Source: Humisphaera sp. (GTDB lineage Bacteria > Planctomycetota > Phycisphaerae > Tepidisphaerales > Tepidisphaeraceae). From it: a stretch of DNA of 5,505 nt. The position numbers were made by a program, and so were the translations under genes. The first letter of the stretch is position 1. Each line of letters begins with the position of its first letter. Positions 1 to 5,505 of the stretch are shown here, one piece after another. A model generated the notes under the pieces. It was not told where the DNA came from and did not search any database. It saw only the letters and a program-made list of their open reading frames with translations. The DNA lies in the NCBI GenBank assembly GCA_025351525.1, contig JANXVV010000221.1, forward strand, positions 1 through 5,505, written 5' to 3'.

Positions 1-722
1 TCTTCCTCATCGGGCTGGTGCTGGTCATCGTCAATATGCGCTGGCGAAAGCGCGTGCGCTTTGGCGGGGTGCTTCTCTACATCATCGGCGCGCTGCCGCC
101 TCTGGCACTTCATGCGGTGTTGACGATACCGTTGACGGGCAATGTGCTCCCGCCGACCTATCACGCAGAATGGGTCTCGCACGAATCGCGGTCGATGCTG
201 GATCTGGCGGACGACGAAGCAGTCATCCAGGATGGTTGGTTGCATTCCAGCGTGCTTCATGCGGAACTAGTGCTTGGCGCGCTCGTCGGTTCACACGGTA
301 TTTTCAGCCATTTCCCGGTGCTTATTTTGGGCGTGATGGGGATCGCCCTGGTGCTGCGCCGTCATTGGCCGATCGCGACCAAGACAATGGCGGCCGTGAC
401 ACTGGCGGGGGCGGGCATGATCGTGCTGGGATTTGTCTTCCTGCGCGCCAACTGGACGGCCGGCATGTTCGGCCCGCGCTGGGCAATCGTGTTTTTGCCT
501 TTGCTGCTGTTCTGGGCCGGGGCATGGCTGCGAAGGAGACATCATCCGCTGACCTGGTGCATGGCCGCCTTGTTGCTCGTGTTCAGCGTCGGCGTCTCAC
601 TGCTGGGCACAGCGGCACCTTTCATCAGCGCACCCGGAAAATACACGGCGGCGGCGGCGCTCAAGCAATTACTTCATCCCGACGGCCCGGTGATGGAACG
701 ACCGATCATGGCGAGCAATTGA
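1..722 (+). CDS. Polytopic membrane protein, C-terminal part (5' end outside the window)
   Basis: The frame is open to the left edge (first full codon at position 3) and begins inside a hydrophobic stretch (FLIGLVLVIV), so the true start lies upstream. The GTG at 18 is not a convincing start. About 240 residues are visible. They contain roughly six hydrophobic segments separated by short Arg-rich loops (MRWRKRVRF, LRRHWP, WLRRRHHP), and one longer polar loop with many acidic and His residues between the second and third segments. The stretch GSHGIFSHFPVLILG followed later by MFGPRWAIVFLPLLLFW resembles the second half of large integral membrane proteins of the GT-C/family 39 type, which use lipid-linked sugars. 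That is a resemblance only, because the diagnostic N-terminal acidic motif is not in the window. It ends in TGA 56 bases before the next gene on the same strand, which is also GT-C-like, so the two may be co-transcribed. Exact substrate unknown. Confidence 0.8.
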   Translation, partial: FLIGLVLVIVNMRWRKRVRFGGVLLYIIGALPPLALHAVLTIPLTGNVLPPTYHAEWVSHESRSMLDLADDEAVIQDGWLHSSVLHAELVLGALVGSHGIFSHFPVLILGVMGIALVLRRHWPIATKTMAAVTLAGAGMIVLGFVFLRANWTAGMFGPRWAIVFLPLLLFWAGAWLRRRHHPLTWCMAALLLVFSVGVSLLGTAAPFISAPGKYTAAAALKQLLHPDGPVMERPIMASN

Positions 723-778
723 ATGATGGCGCCGGTCACGCCATTCACAATCTTAATCGAGACAAGTACATTGATTCG

Positions 779-2515
779 ATGAACGATCGGACCCGCCAAC
801 GCTGCGCCCTGCCGGCACTGACGGGTATCGCCGCCCTGGTCTTTCTAACGGGGATCGGCTGGGGGCTTCCATCGCGGGCGGTGGATCCTTATCTCTTCGG
901 CACGGTTCCTCCCTGGACCGGTGCTGAAATTTTTCGCCTGGCCGGTGATCGACCGAGCGATCCGCAGCGCGGCGCGGATGTCGCGCTGCATCCCATTGAA
1001 GATCGCGCGCACGCCGTCCTTCTCAATAGAACCGACCGGCAGCGGGCCGAGATCGTTCGGCGGTATCGGCTGTACAGCTATCAGCCGGATGAGATGCTGA
1101 CGCTGATGTCGCTGGCCGGCATGAACCCGCGCGCAGGCGATCTGGATCCCCGGCTCTATTATTACGGGGGACTCTTCATCTATCCCTTCGGGGCCACCCT
1201 CAAGTTCGCTTCGATGATCGGGCTCGTCGATCTGCGGTCTAATCTCGTCTACTACCTCGATCATCCCGAAGCATTCGGGCGTTTTTACATCGTCAACCGA
1301 TTCATCGTCGCGATGTGGGGCATTGTCGGGGCTTGGGTGGTGTATGCGTTGATGAAGCGCCTTACCCACGGCTTGGTTTTCCCCATGCTGGCCGGGATCG
1401 GATACGTGCTGCTACCGGTCGTGGTGAACATGTCCCATGAGGGAAAGCCCCATCTGCCGGGCACGGTGCTGATGTTGCTCACGGTGCTCATGGCGGACAC
1501 CTACGTGCGGACGGCCCGCCGGCGGTGGGCCATTTTCGCCGGTGCCATGGCGGGGGCTTCGACGGGAATGGTCGTCTACGCACTGCTCGTATTCCCACTG
1601 CTGCCGGTGATGACGCTGATGGTTCGCCACAGTGCGCGGAAGCGAATGAGGCTGAGCGCCTTGGCCGTCGCGATGGGAATCATCATCTACTTTGTCACGA
1701 ATCCCTACGTCGCGATCAATCTCATCACGAACCGCGCGGTGCTTCGCTCGAACTTCGGCAACGCGACGAGTGTGTATCACGTGGGTGGACGGCTGGGCGG
1801 GATGGCGAATGCCATTCAGTTGATGATCGAAGGCGCTTCACCGGGAGTGGTGGCGGTGGGACTGACCGCGGCGGCATGGGCATTGATTCGATGGCGCCGC
1901 GCTGCGCCAAGTTCGCTGGCCTTGCTGCTGGCCATCCCCGCCGGTTTGCAGTTGATTCAATTCATGGCTCTGGCAAGCGGTAAACGCGGGGACTATGGTC
2001 GCTTCGCTATCTTTTTCGATATCGTCCTGCTGATGGCCGCGGTGACGGGACTCGCGAAGTTGAATCGCGGACGGGCGATTGCTTCGGTTATTTTGCTGGT
2101 AACCAGTATTGGTTTTTCGGGTGGCCGGTATCTGATCGGGTTCATCCGGGATTGTCAGCCGGTGACCAGCCGCCTGATCGCGGCGGAACGAATTCGCAAT
2201 GAGATCAACTCCGGCGCGCGATCGATACACATCGGGGCGGAACCCGCACCCTATTCGCTGCCGCCGGTCGATCTCTTCCAATGTCAATTGATGCTCATGC
2301 CGCCCGAAACGCGCGTGGCTCTTCGCGGAAGACAAGGCGATCTGATAATCCCGGCGGCGGATGACATGGATTGGCAGGGCGAAATCTCCGCGCGCCGCCG
2401 TGTGGAGGCGATGGTCCCGTATCGATCTTTCCCGCCGCCTGCGATCAGTTGGGCGGATCGGTCGTTCAGTGTTTTCCTCGCGGGAAAAGACGAGAGAGAT
2501 TCGGACGGGAATTAA
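779..2515 (+). CDS. GT-C / family 39-like glycosyltransferase-type membrane protein
   Basis: A 578-residue polytopic membrane protein. The ATG at 779 is followed by a basic N-terminus (MNDRTRQR) and a first membrane segment (about residues 11-30), the normal layout for this group. A large first outer loop (about 31-130) carries YQPDE at 101-105. An Asp-Glu pair in this loop is the usual place for the catalytic or metal-binding acid of GT-C enzymes such as PMT and ArnT. Around ten more hydrophobic segments follow between 131 and 452, with a conserved-looking HEGKPHLPG at 220-228. The last ~120 residues are polar and probably form a soluble domain on the outer face. The family would transfer a sugar from a polyprenyl-phosphate donor, but donor and acceptor cannot be read here. 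Only a weak GAGA lies upstream, about 16 bases from the ATG. A TTG at 719, overlapping the previous stop codon, is an alternative but adds 20 residues without a signal. An extension further upstream overlaps the preceding gene in another frame and is not membrane-like. Confidence 0.85.
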   Translation: MNDRTRQRCALPALTGIAALVFLTGIGWGLPSRAVDPYLFGTVPPWTGAEIFRLAGDRPSDPQRGADVALHPIEDRAHAVLLNRTDRQRAEIVRRYRLYSYQPDEMLTLMSLAGMNPRAGDLDPRLYYYGGLFIYPFGATLKFASMIGLVDLRSNLVYYLDHPEAFGRFYIVNRFIVAMWGIVGAWVVYALMKRLTHGLVFPMLAGIGYVLLPVVVNMSHEGKPHLPGTVLMLLTVLMADTYVRTARRRWAIFAGAMAGASTGMVVYALLVFPLLPVMTLMVRHSARKRMRLSALAVAMGIIIYFVTNPYVAINLITNRAVLRSNFGNATSVYHVGGRLGGMANAIQLMIEGASPGVVAVGLTAAAWALIRWRRAAPSSLALLLAIPAGLQLIQFMALASGKRGDYGRFAIFFDIVLLMAAVTGLAKLNRGRAIASVILLVTSIGFSGGRYLIGFIRDCQPVTSRLIAAERIRNEINSGARSIHIGAEPAPYSLPPVDLFQCQLMLMPPETRVALRGRQGDLIIPAADDMDWQGEISARRRVEAMVPYRSFPPPAISWADRSFSVFLAGKDERDSDGN

Positions 2516-2527
2516 AAAAGAGTGAGC

Positions 2528-2608
2528 CGCAAAGACGCAGGGAGCGCAAAGGAAAACGCAAAGAAGAATTTTTCTTTGCGTTTTCCTTTGCGTCTTTGCG
2601 TCTTTGCG
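2528..2608. repeat. Long imperfect palindrome of GCAAAG/CTTTGC units (REP/MITE-like), possible terminator
   Basis: The inner arms 2545-2565 and 2572-2592 are perfectly complementary over 21 bp, with a 6-base loop (GAATTT). The outer arms 2528-2539 and 2597-2608 add another perfect 12 bp. An internal loop (GGGAG on the left, TCTT on the right) separates them. The left arm has three GCAAAG units (2529, 2546, 2558), and the right arm has four CTTTGC units (2574, 2586, 2594, 2602), partly as tandem TTTGCGTC. It lies between two converging genes. For ilvD transcripts the hairpin would be followed, after 8 bases, by six U (complement of 2514-2519), so it could end transcription there. In the other direction no clear U-run follows. 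I recall similar CTTTGCGTCTTTGCG elements scattered through environmental bacterial genomes, so it is probably a dispersed repeat. Confidence 0.85.
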
Positions 2609-2648
2609 CCCGCATTTTCTGAATGAATGAGAGGGGCAAACAGAATGA

Positions 2649-4334
2649 TTACAATTCAGGTTTAGCCAGCACCGCGCCGGTATCCGCGCTGGTCACCTGG
2701 GCGGCGTATCTCGCCAGATACCCGTAGTCCACCTTCGCCGGATGGCGCCTCCACGCAGCCTTGCGCGTGGCGAGTTCCTCCTCCGACACCAGCAGTTCCA
2801 ACGTGCGAGCGGGGATGTCAATTTTGATGATGTCGCCGCTCTGCACGAGGGCAATCGGCCCGCCCGCCGCCGCTTCCGGGCTGACGTGCCCGATGCACGC
2901 TCCCCGCGTCGCGCCGCTGAAACGGCCATCGGTGATCAGCGCGACGGATTCGCCCAAACCTCGCCCCATGATGCTTGAAGTTGCCGACAGCATTTCCTGC
3001 ATGCCCGGCCCGCCGCGCGGGCCTTCGTAGCGGATGACGACGACATCGCCGCTCTTCACTTGTCCATCGAGCACTCCCTCGGCTGCCGACTCCTCGCTCT
3101 CAAAAATCACCGCCGGTCCGCTGAACTGGTGCATGCTCGGATGCACCGCGCCCGTTTTCAGGACCGATCCATTGGGCGCAAGATTGCCGAACAGCACCGC
3201 CAGGCCACCCTTCTCGCTGTACACATTCGTCAGCGGGCGAATCACATCCGCATCTTTGACTGTCGCATCGGAGATGTTGTCGCCGAGCGTTTTGCCGGTG
3301 ACGGTGATGCATTCCAGATTGAGCGTACCCGGCTTGCCTGCCAGTGTTTTAAGGATCGCCCCGATGCCGCCGGCACGGTCGACATCTTCCATGTGATACT
3401 TGCCGGAAGGCGCAACCTTGCAGATGTACGGCACGCGGGCCGAGACTTCATTGAGATGAGCGAGATTGAAGGGCCGCCCCGCTTCGATCGCGATCGCCAG
3501 CATGTGCAGCACGGTGTTGGTCGATCCGCCCATCGCCACATCGAGCGCAAAGGCATTCTCGAAAGATTTGTGCGTGAGGATGTCGCTTGGGCGAATGTTC
3601 CGCTCGACCATTTCCATGATCGCCTGGCCCGCCCGCTTAAATAGCTTGTCCCGGCCAGGGTCCGTCGCCAGAACAGACCCATTGCCCGGCAGCGCCAATC
3701 CCAATGCCTCGCACAAACAATTCATGCTGTTGGCGGTGAACATCCCCGAGCAGGATCCGCAGGTCGGGCAGGCGTTTTCCTCAATGTCCTGCAACTGTTC
3801 GAGGGACATTTTCCCCGCCGACACTTTACCGACCGCTTCAAACACCGTCGCCAGATCGATCGCCTCGCCGGTCTTGCTCTTGCCGGCGTTCATCGGCCCC
3901 CCGCTGACAAACACCGCCGGGATGTTCACCCGCGCCGCCGCCATCATCATGCCCGGCACGATCTTGTCGCAGTTGGGGATGCACACCACGCCATCAAAAC
4001 AGTGGGCCCGCAGCATCGTCTCGACGCAGTCCGCGATCAACTCACGGCTGGCCAGCGAATACTTCATGCCCCCATGCCCCATCGCGATGCCATCGTCTAC
4101 GCCGATGGTGTTGAACTCGAACGGGATGCCGCCCGCTTCATAAATAGCCGCCCGAACTTTCTTGCCGACCACGTCCAAATGGGCATGCCCCGGCACGATC
4201 TGCACGAACGAATTAGCCACCGCGATGAACGGCTTATCGAAATCCGCCTCCGACCGAATCACGCCGGTGGCGCGCAGCAGGCTGCGGTGAGGGGCGCGGA
4301 TCGTACCTTTTTTGATGGTGTCGCTGATGGCCAT
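2649..4334 (-). CDS. ilvD: Dihydroxy-acid dehydratase (EC 4.2.1.9)
   Basis: Cytoplasmic Fe-S enzyme that dehydrates 2,3-dihydroxy-isovalerate and 2,3-dihydroxy-3-methylvalerate to the 2-keto acids, the third common step to valine, leucine and isoleucine. The product is 561 residues, usual for the short bacterial form. Visible hallmarks are VDDGIAMGHGGMKYSL (79-94, with D81 as Mg ligand), CIPNCDKIVPGM (118-129, with C122 for the cluster, D123 and carbamoylated K124 for Mg), CPTCGSCSGMFTAN (189-202, with C195 for the cluster), E447 (Mg) and GRFSGAT (470-476, with catalytic S473). These fit the E. coli numbering, with the last two shifted by a constant 44. Residue 49 is Gly in VPGH, as in the E. 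coli type, not the Cys of the plant-type PCNMHL motif. The frame stays open about 300 bases upstream of the ATG, but that extension has no family resemblance. The ATG at 4334 gives the standard MAISDTIKKG start and has a good ribosome binding site. No leader peptide or attenuator is evident. It converges on the membrane-protein gene; no other ilv gene is in view. Confidence 0.97.
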   Translation of the reverse strand: MAISDTIKKGTIRAPHRSLLRATGVIRSEADFDKPFIAVANSFVQIVPGHAHLDVVGKKVRAAIYEAGGIPFEFNTIGVDDGIAMGHGGMKYSLASRELIADCVETMLRAHCFDGVVCIPNCDKIVPGMMMAAARVNIPAVFVSGGPMNAGKSKTGEAIDLATVFEAVGKVSAGKMSLEQLQDIEENACPTCGSCSGMFTANSMNCLCEALGLALPGNGSVLATDPGRDKLFKRAGQAIMEMVERNIRPSDILTHKSFENAFALDVAMGGSTNTVLHMLAIAIEAGRPFNLAHLNEVSARVPYICKVAPSGKYHMEDVDRAGGIGAILKTLAGKPGTLNLECITVTGKTLGDNISDATVKDADVIRPLTNVYSEKGGLAVLFGNLAPNGSVLKTGAVHPSMHQFSGPAVIFESEESAAEGVLDGQVKSGDVVVIRYEGPRGGPGMQEMLSATSSIMGRGLGESVALITDGRFSGATRGACIGHVSPEAAAGGPIALVQSGDIIKIDIPARTLELLVSEEELATRKAAWRRHPAKVDYGYLARYAAQVTSADTGAVLAKPEL

Positions 4335-4343
4335 GGTCTTGGT

Positions 4344-4348
4344 CTCCT
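4344..4348 (-). promoter_or_regulatory. Ribosome binding site of ilvD
   Basis: AGGAG on the minus strand, with 9 bases between it and the ATG at 4334. It decides the start against the in-frame upstream extension. Confidence 0.75.
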
Positions 4349-4357
4349 GAACCGGGG

Positions 4358-4366
4358 ATTGTAGCA
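4358..4366 (-). promoter_or_regulatory. Candidate extended -10 promoter of ilvD
   Basis: The minus strand reads TGCTACAAT, which is a TGn extension plus a 5/6 match to TATAAT. No good -35 hexamer lies 16-18 bases upstream, as is common for extended -10 promoters. Transcription would start near 4351, leaving a leader of under 20 bases that still contains the AGGAG. A second TACAAT lies further up at 4441-4446, without TGn or a clear -35, and is a weaker alternative. Confidence 0.4.
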
Positions 4367-4450
4367 GAACCGTGGGGGCGCGGCGAGAGGAGGCGGGGCG
4401 CGATTTCGCTGAGGGGCATGCTATTGTGTACGCTCGCCAGATTGTAGTAG

Positions 4451-4467
4451 CGTTTTCGATCAAAACG
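4451..4467. repeat. Short inverted repeat CGTTTT-N5-AAAACG
   Basis: A perfect 6-bp inverted repeat (4451-4456 with 4462-4467) around CGATC. It sits just upstream, in ilvD orientation, of the second TACAAT, so an operator is conceivable. No U-run follows on either strand, so it is a poor terminator. It could also be chance. Confidence 0.3.
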
Positions 4468-4493
4468 AGAGATGTATCGCGTTGGAAACAATC

Positions 4494-4511
4494 GGGTCGC
4501 GATGCCGACCC
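4494..4511. repeat. Short inverted repeat GGGTCG-N6-CGACCC
   Basis: A perfect 6-bp GC-rich inverted repeat (4494-4499 with 4506-4511) around CGATGC. On the minus strand the region reads TGTAGGGTCGGCATCGCGAC, a form I associate with small palindromic repeats scattered in intergenic DNA of environmental bacteria. Its identity as a family member is unverified. Confidence 0.35.
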
Positions 4512-4633
4512 TACAGGATTCCGCATTAAAGCACTTTCCTTCCGCGCCGCCAGCTCACCGACCCGCGAAAGACACGCCCACGCTCCGCGCGGGACCATGG
4601 CACTCCAGAGCCACGCCACCCGCCGCTCGGAGA

Positions 4634-5311
4634 TCACCCTTTTGGCGCTGGATCAAACAGTAGTCGTTGACGGCTGGTTTCTGGATACTTTTTCGCGAAG
4701 GCTCGATCGAATGCCTTCATTTCGTGCTCGTGATGCGAGAGAAACCACTTCTTATGGTTTACCTTATACTCGTCCCGAATCGCAGGATTATTCAGATCCT
4801 TCGGAATGCGCTTCATTCTTGGATCAATGCTGTCAAAACCCTTGAATGCCTCGCCCAATCGCGTCCGGGCAAGCGCGATGTAATCTGCTGACAGTTCGAT
4901 TCCAATCGAATCTCGGTTGAGCTGTTGGCAAACCCACAAGGTTGTCCCGCTCCCGGCAAACGGGTCGAGAACCAGATCGCCTTCGTTTGAGGAAGCAAGC
5001 ACCATCCGCTCCGCAAGTCCCTCTGGCTTCTGCGTTTGGTGAGGCGTCCGGCTTTCCTGGCAATAATGCACGTGGGAGAACTCCCACACATCGCCAGGGT
5101 TTGCCCCACGCATGTTGTTGACCGACCTGTAAAACTTCTGAGGCACACGCACGGCGTCCAGATTAAACGTAAAATCCGCGCTCTTCGTAAAGAAGAAAAT
5201 GTCATCGTGACGCGGCGAAAACCCCTTCGTCCGCCCCATTCCCTGAGTGTAGAACCAGCAAATCCAGCTATTGAAGTTAAGGTGCAGTTCATCCTCCATG
5301 ATCTGAAACAA
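4634..5311 (-). pseudogene. N4/N6 site-specific DNA methyltransferase, N-terminally truncated
   Basis: 225 residues from a TTG at 5311; the frame itself is open from 5377, just after a TGA, and has no better start. It matches the C-terminal part of beta-class DNA methyltransferases (N6_N4_Mtase family): WICWFYTQGMGR (17-28), FSPRHDDIFFFTK (31-43), VNNMRGANPGDVWEFSHVHY (64-83), motif X-like TQKPEGLAERMVLASS (93-108), SAM-binding motif I DPFAGSGTT (116-124) and motif II-like IGIEL (136-140). A charged tail ends at 225. In this class the catalytic (D/N/S)PP(Y/F/W) motif IV comes before motif I. It is absent here, so the product should not methylate DNA alone. The missing N-terminal part is replaced by DUF433-coding DNA in another frame. 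Base composition is lower than in ilvD (hand counts: 25/60 GC at 4741-4800 and 26/60 at 5161-5220, against 42/60 at 3901-3960), consistent with transfer. No restriction endonuclease is visible. A split enzyme with a partner elsewhere is possible but less likely. An ATG at 5299 is an alternative start. Confidence 0.8.
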
Positions 5312-5396
5312 ATGAGAGATGAATCTGAATCCCGCGAATGCACGGTTGCCCGCTCCGCTTGCCCATCTCGATGGTGATCAGATCGCCGTGGTTCAC
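5289..5396 (-). pseudogene. DUF433 protein, N-terminal fragment (antitoxin-like)
   Basis: A GTG at 5396 opens a 35-codon frame ending in TGA at 5291-5289, too short for most gene finders. Its first ~24 residues read MNHGDLITIEMGKRSGQPCI then RGIQI. They match the start of DUF433 proteins, whose typical form is ITIEPGKRxGKPCIRGxRIT. DUF433 proteins are about 75-80 residues, DNA-binding and antitoxin-like, and are often encoded beside a DUF5615 PIN-like toxin. After GIQI the resemblance stops. The following codons (HLSFVSDHGG) are out-of-frame reading of the methyltransferase, and the two frames overlap. I infer that the rest of the DUF433 gene and any toxin partner were lost at the junction near 5310-5325. 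The family match is from memory of the consensus. Confidence 0.6.
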
Positions 5397-5402
5397 AACA
5401 AA

Positions 5403-5430
5403 ACTTTACGAGTCGGAGGTACGGAGTCAA
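5403..5430 (-). promoter_or_regulatory. Candidate sigma70-type promoter for the DUF433 fragment
   Basis: On the minus strand, TTGACT (5430-5425, 5/6 to the -35 consensus) is separated by 16 bases from TAAAGT (5408-5403, 4/6 to the -10). Only six bases lie between the -10 and the GTG at 5396. Transcription would therefore begin at or next to the start codon, giving a leaderless message, which fits the absence of any Shine-Dalgarno sequence there. Chance is not excluded. Confidence 0.3.
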
Positions 5431-5505
5431 CGTCGGTGGGCGCGATGCTCGTGACGAAAATCGCAACACGCAAACGAGTCATTAAACGGCACCCTTGAAC
5501 GATGA

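Larger units (their letters stand above)
4367..4633. other. Intergenic stretch without a convincing gene
   Basis: This is the space between the methyltransferase remnant and the ilvD promoter region. It is GC-rich at both ends. Open frames crossing it on either strand give Arg/Ser/Pro-rich translations without domain-like character. It contains two short perfect inverted repeats, listed separately. The stretch 4571-4621 (minus strand: GGGTGGCGTGGCTCTGGAG, then CGGAGCGTGGGCGTG) reminds me of degraded dispersed repeats seen in planctomycete intergenic DNA. That last point is from memory and weak. Confidence 0.5.

Noticed and set aside
170..778. Upstream extension of the second membrane-protein frame to a start at 170
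   Set aside because: It overlaps the preceding gene in another frame, and its translation is Arg/Gly-rich without membrane segments. A natural N-terminus begins at 779.
2528..2608. CRISPR-like array from the repeated CTTTGCG units
   Set aside because: The units are 8-13 bases apart, without unique spacers, and are arranged as two opposing arms of one hairpin.
2371..2622. 83-residue plus-strand frame across the gene end and the palindrome
   Set aside because: It is out of frame with the real gene, and its C-terminal half is only a translation of the CTTTGCG palindrome, a common source of false hypothetical proteins.
3034..4143. Long open frames antisense to ilvD
   Set aside because: They are shadows caused by the high GC and codon bias of ilvD; the translations show no domains.
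4335..4637. In-frame N-terminal extension of ilvD of 101 residues
   Set aside because: No family resemblance, and a standard N-terminus with a good ribosome binding site is present at 4334.
4372..4845. 157-residue plus-strand frame across the intergenic region and methyltransferase tail
   Set aside because: Low-complexity Arg/Ser-rich translation, antisense to the clear methyltransferase sequence in its second half.
4813..5469. 218-residue minus-strand frame that could have supplied the missing methyltransferase N-terminus
   Set aside because: It overlaps the methyltransferase in a shifted frame, contains no (D/N/S)PP(Y/F/W) motif in a suitable context, and reads as a shadow throughout.

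Overview
The window suggests a moderately high-GC bacterium, most likely a member of the Planctomycetota. The main reason is the second gene, a GT-C-type membrane protein whose wording (YQPDE, then LDPRLYYYGGLFIYP, then HEGKPHLPG) I recall from planctomycete genomes. Weak Shine-Dalgarno signals and a CTTTGCG palindrome between genes fit this, but I could not test it by search. 

Layout: (1) Positions 1-722 (+) hold the C-terminal part of a polytopic membrane protein cut by the window edge. (2) After 56 bases, 779-2515 (+) encodes a 578-residue GT-C/family 39-like membrane protein. The two are co-directional and probably act on the same lipid-linked sugar or cell-envelope process. (3) 2516-2648 is the gap between two converging genes. 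It is mostly filled by a long imperfect palindrome (2528-2608) of GCAAAG/CTTTGC units, a dispersed repeat that may also stop transcription. (4) 2649-4334 (-) is ilvD, dihydroxy-acid dehydratase of valine, leucine and isoleucine synthesis. It is complete, with the known metal, cluster and catalytic residues. A good ribosome binding site and an extended -10 element lie just upstream. (5) 4367-4633 has no convincing gene, but holds small inverted repeats and repeat-like debris. (6) 4634-5311 (-) is the C-terminal part of an N4/N6 DNA methyltransferase. SAM-binding motif I is present and the catalytic (D/N/S)PP(Y/F/W) motif is missing. Directly upstream, in a different frame, is the N-terminal end of a DUF433 (antitoxin-like) protein at 5289-5396, with a possible promoter that would give a leaderless transcript. 

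The most interesting point is this last junction. A short antitoxin-family reading frame runs into a truncated, lower-GC methyltransferase, which looks like a recombination scar in a defence/mobile region beside a housekeeping gene. I see no complete new system in the window.
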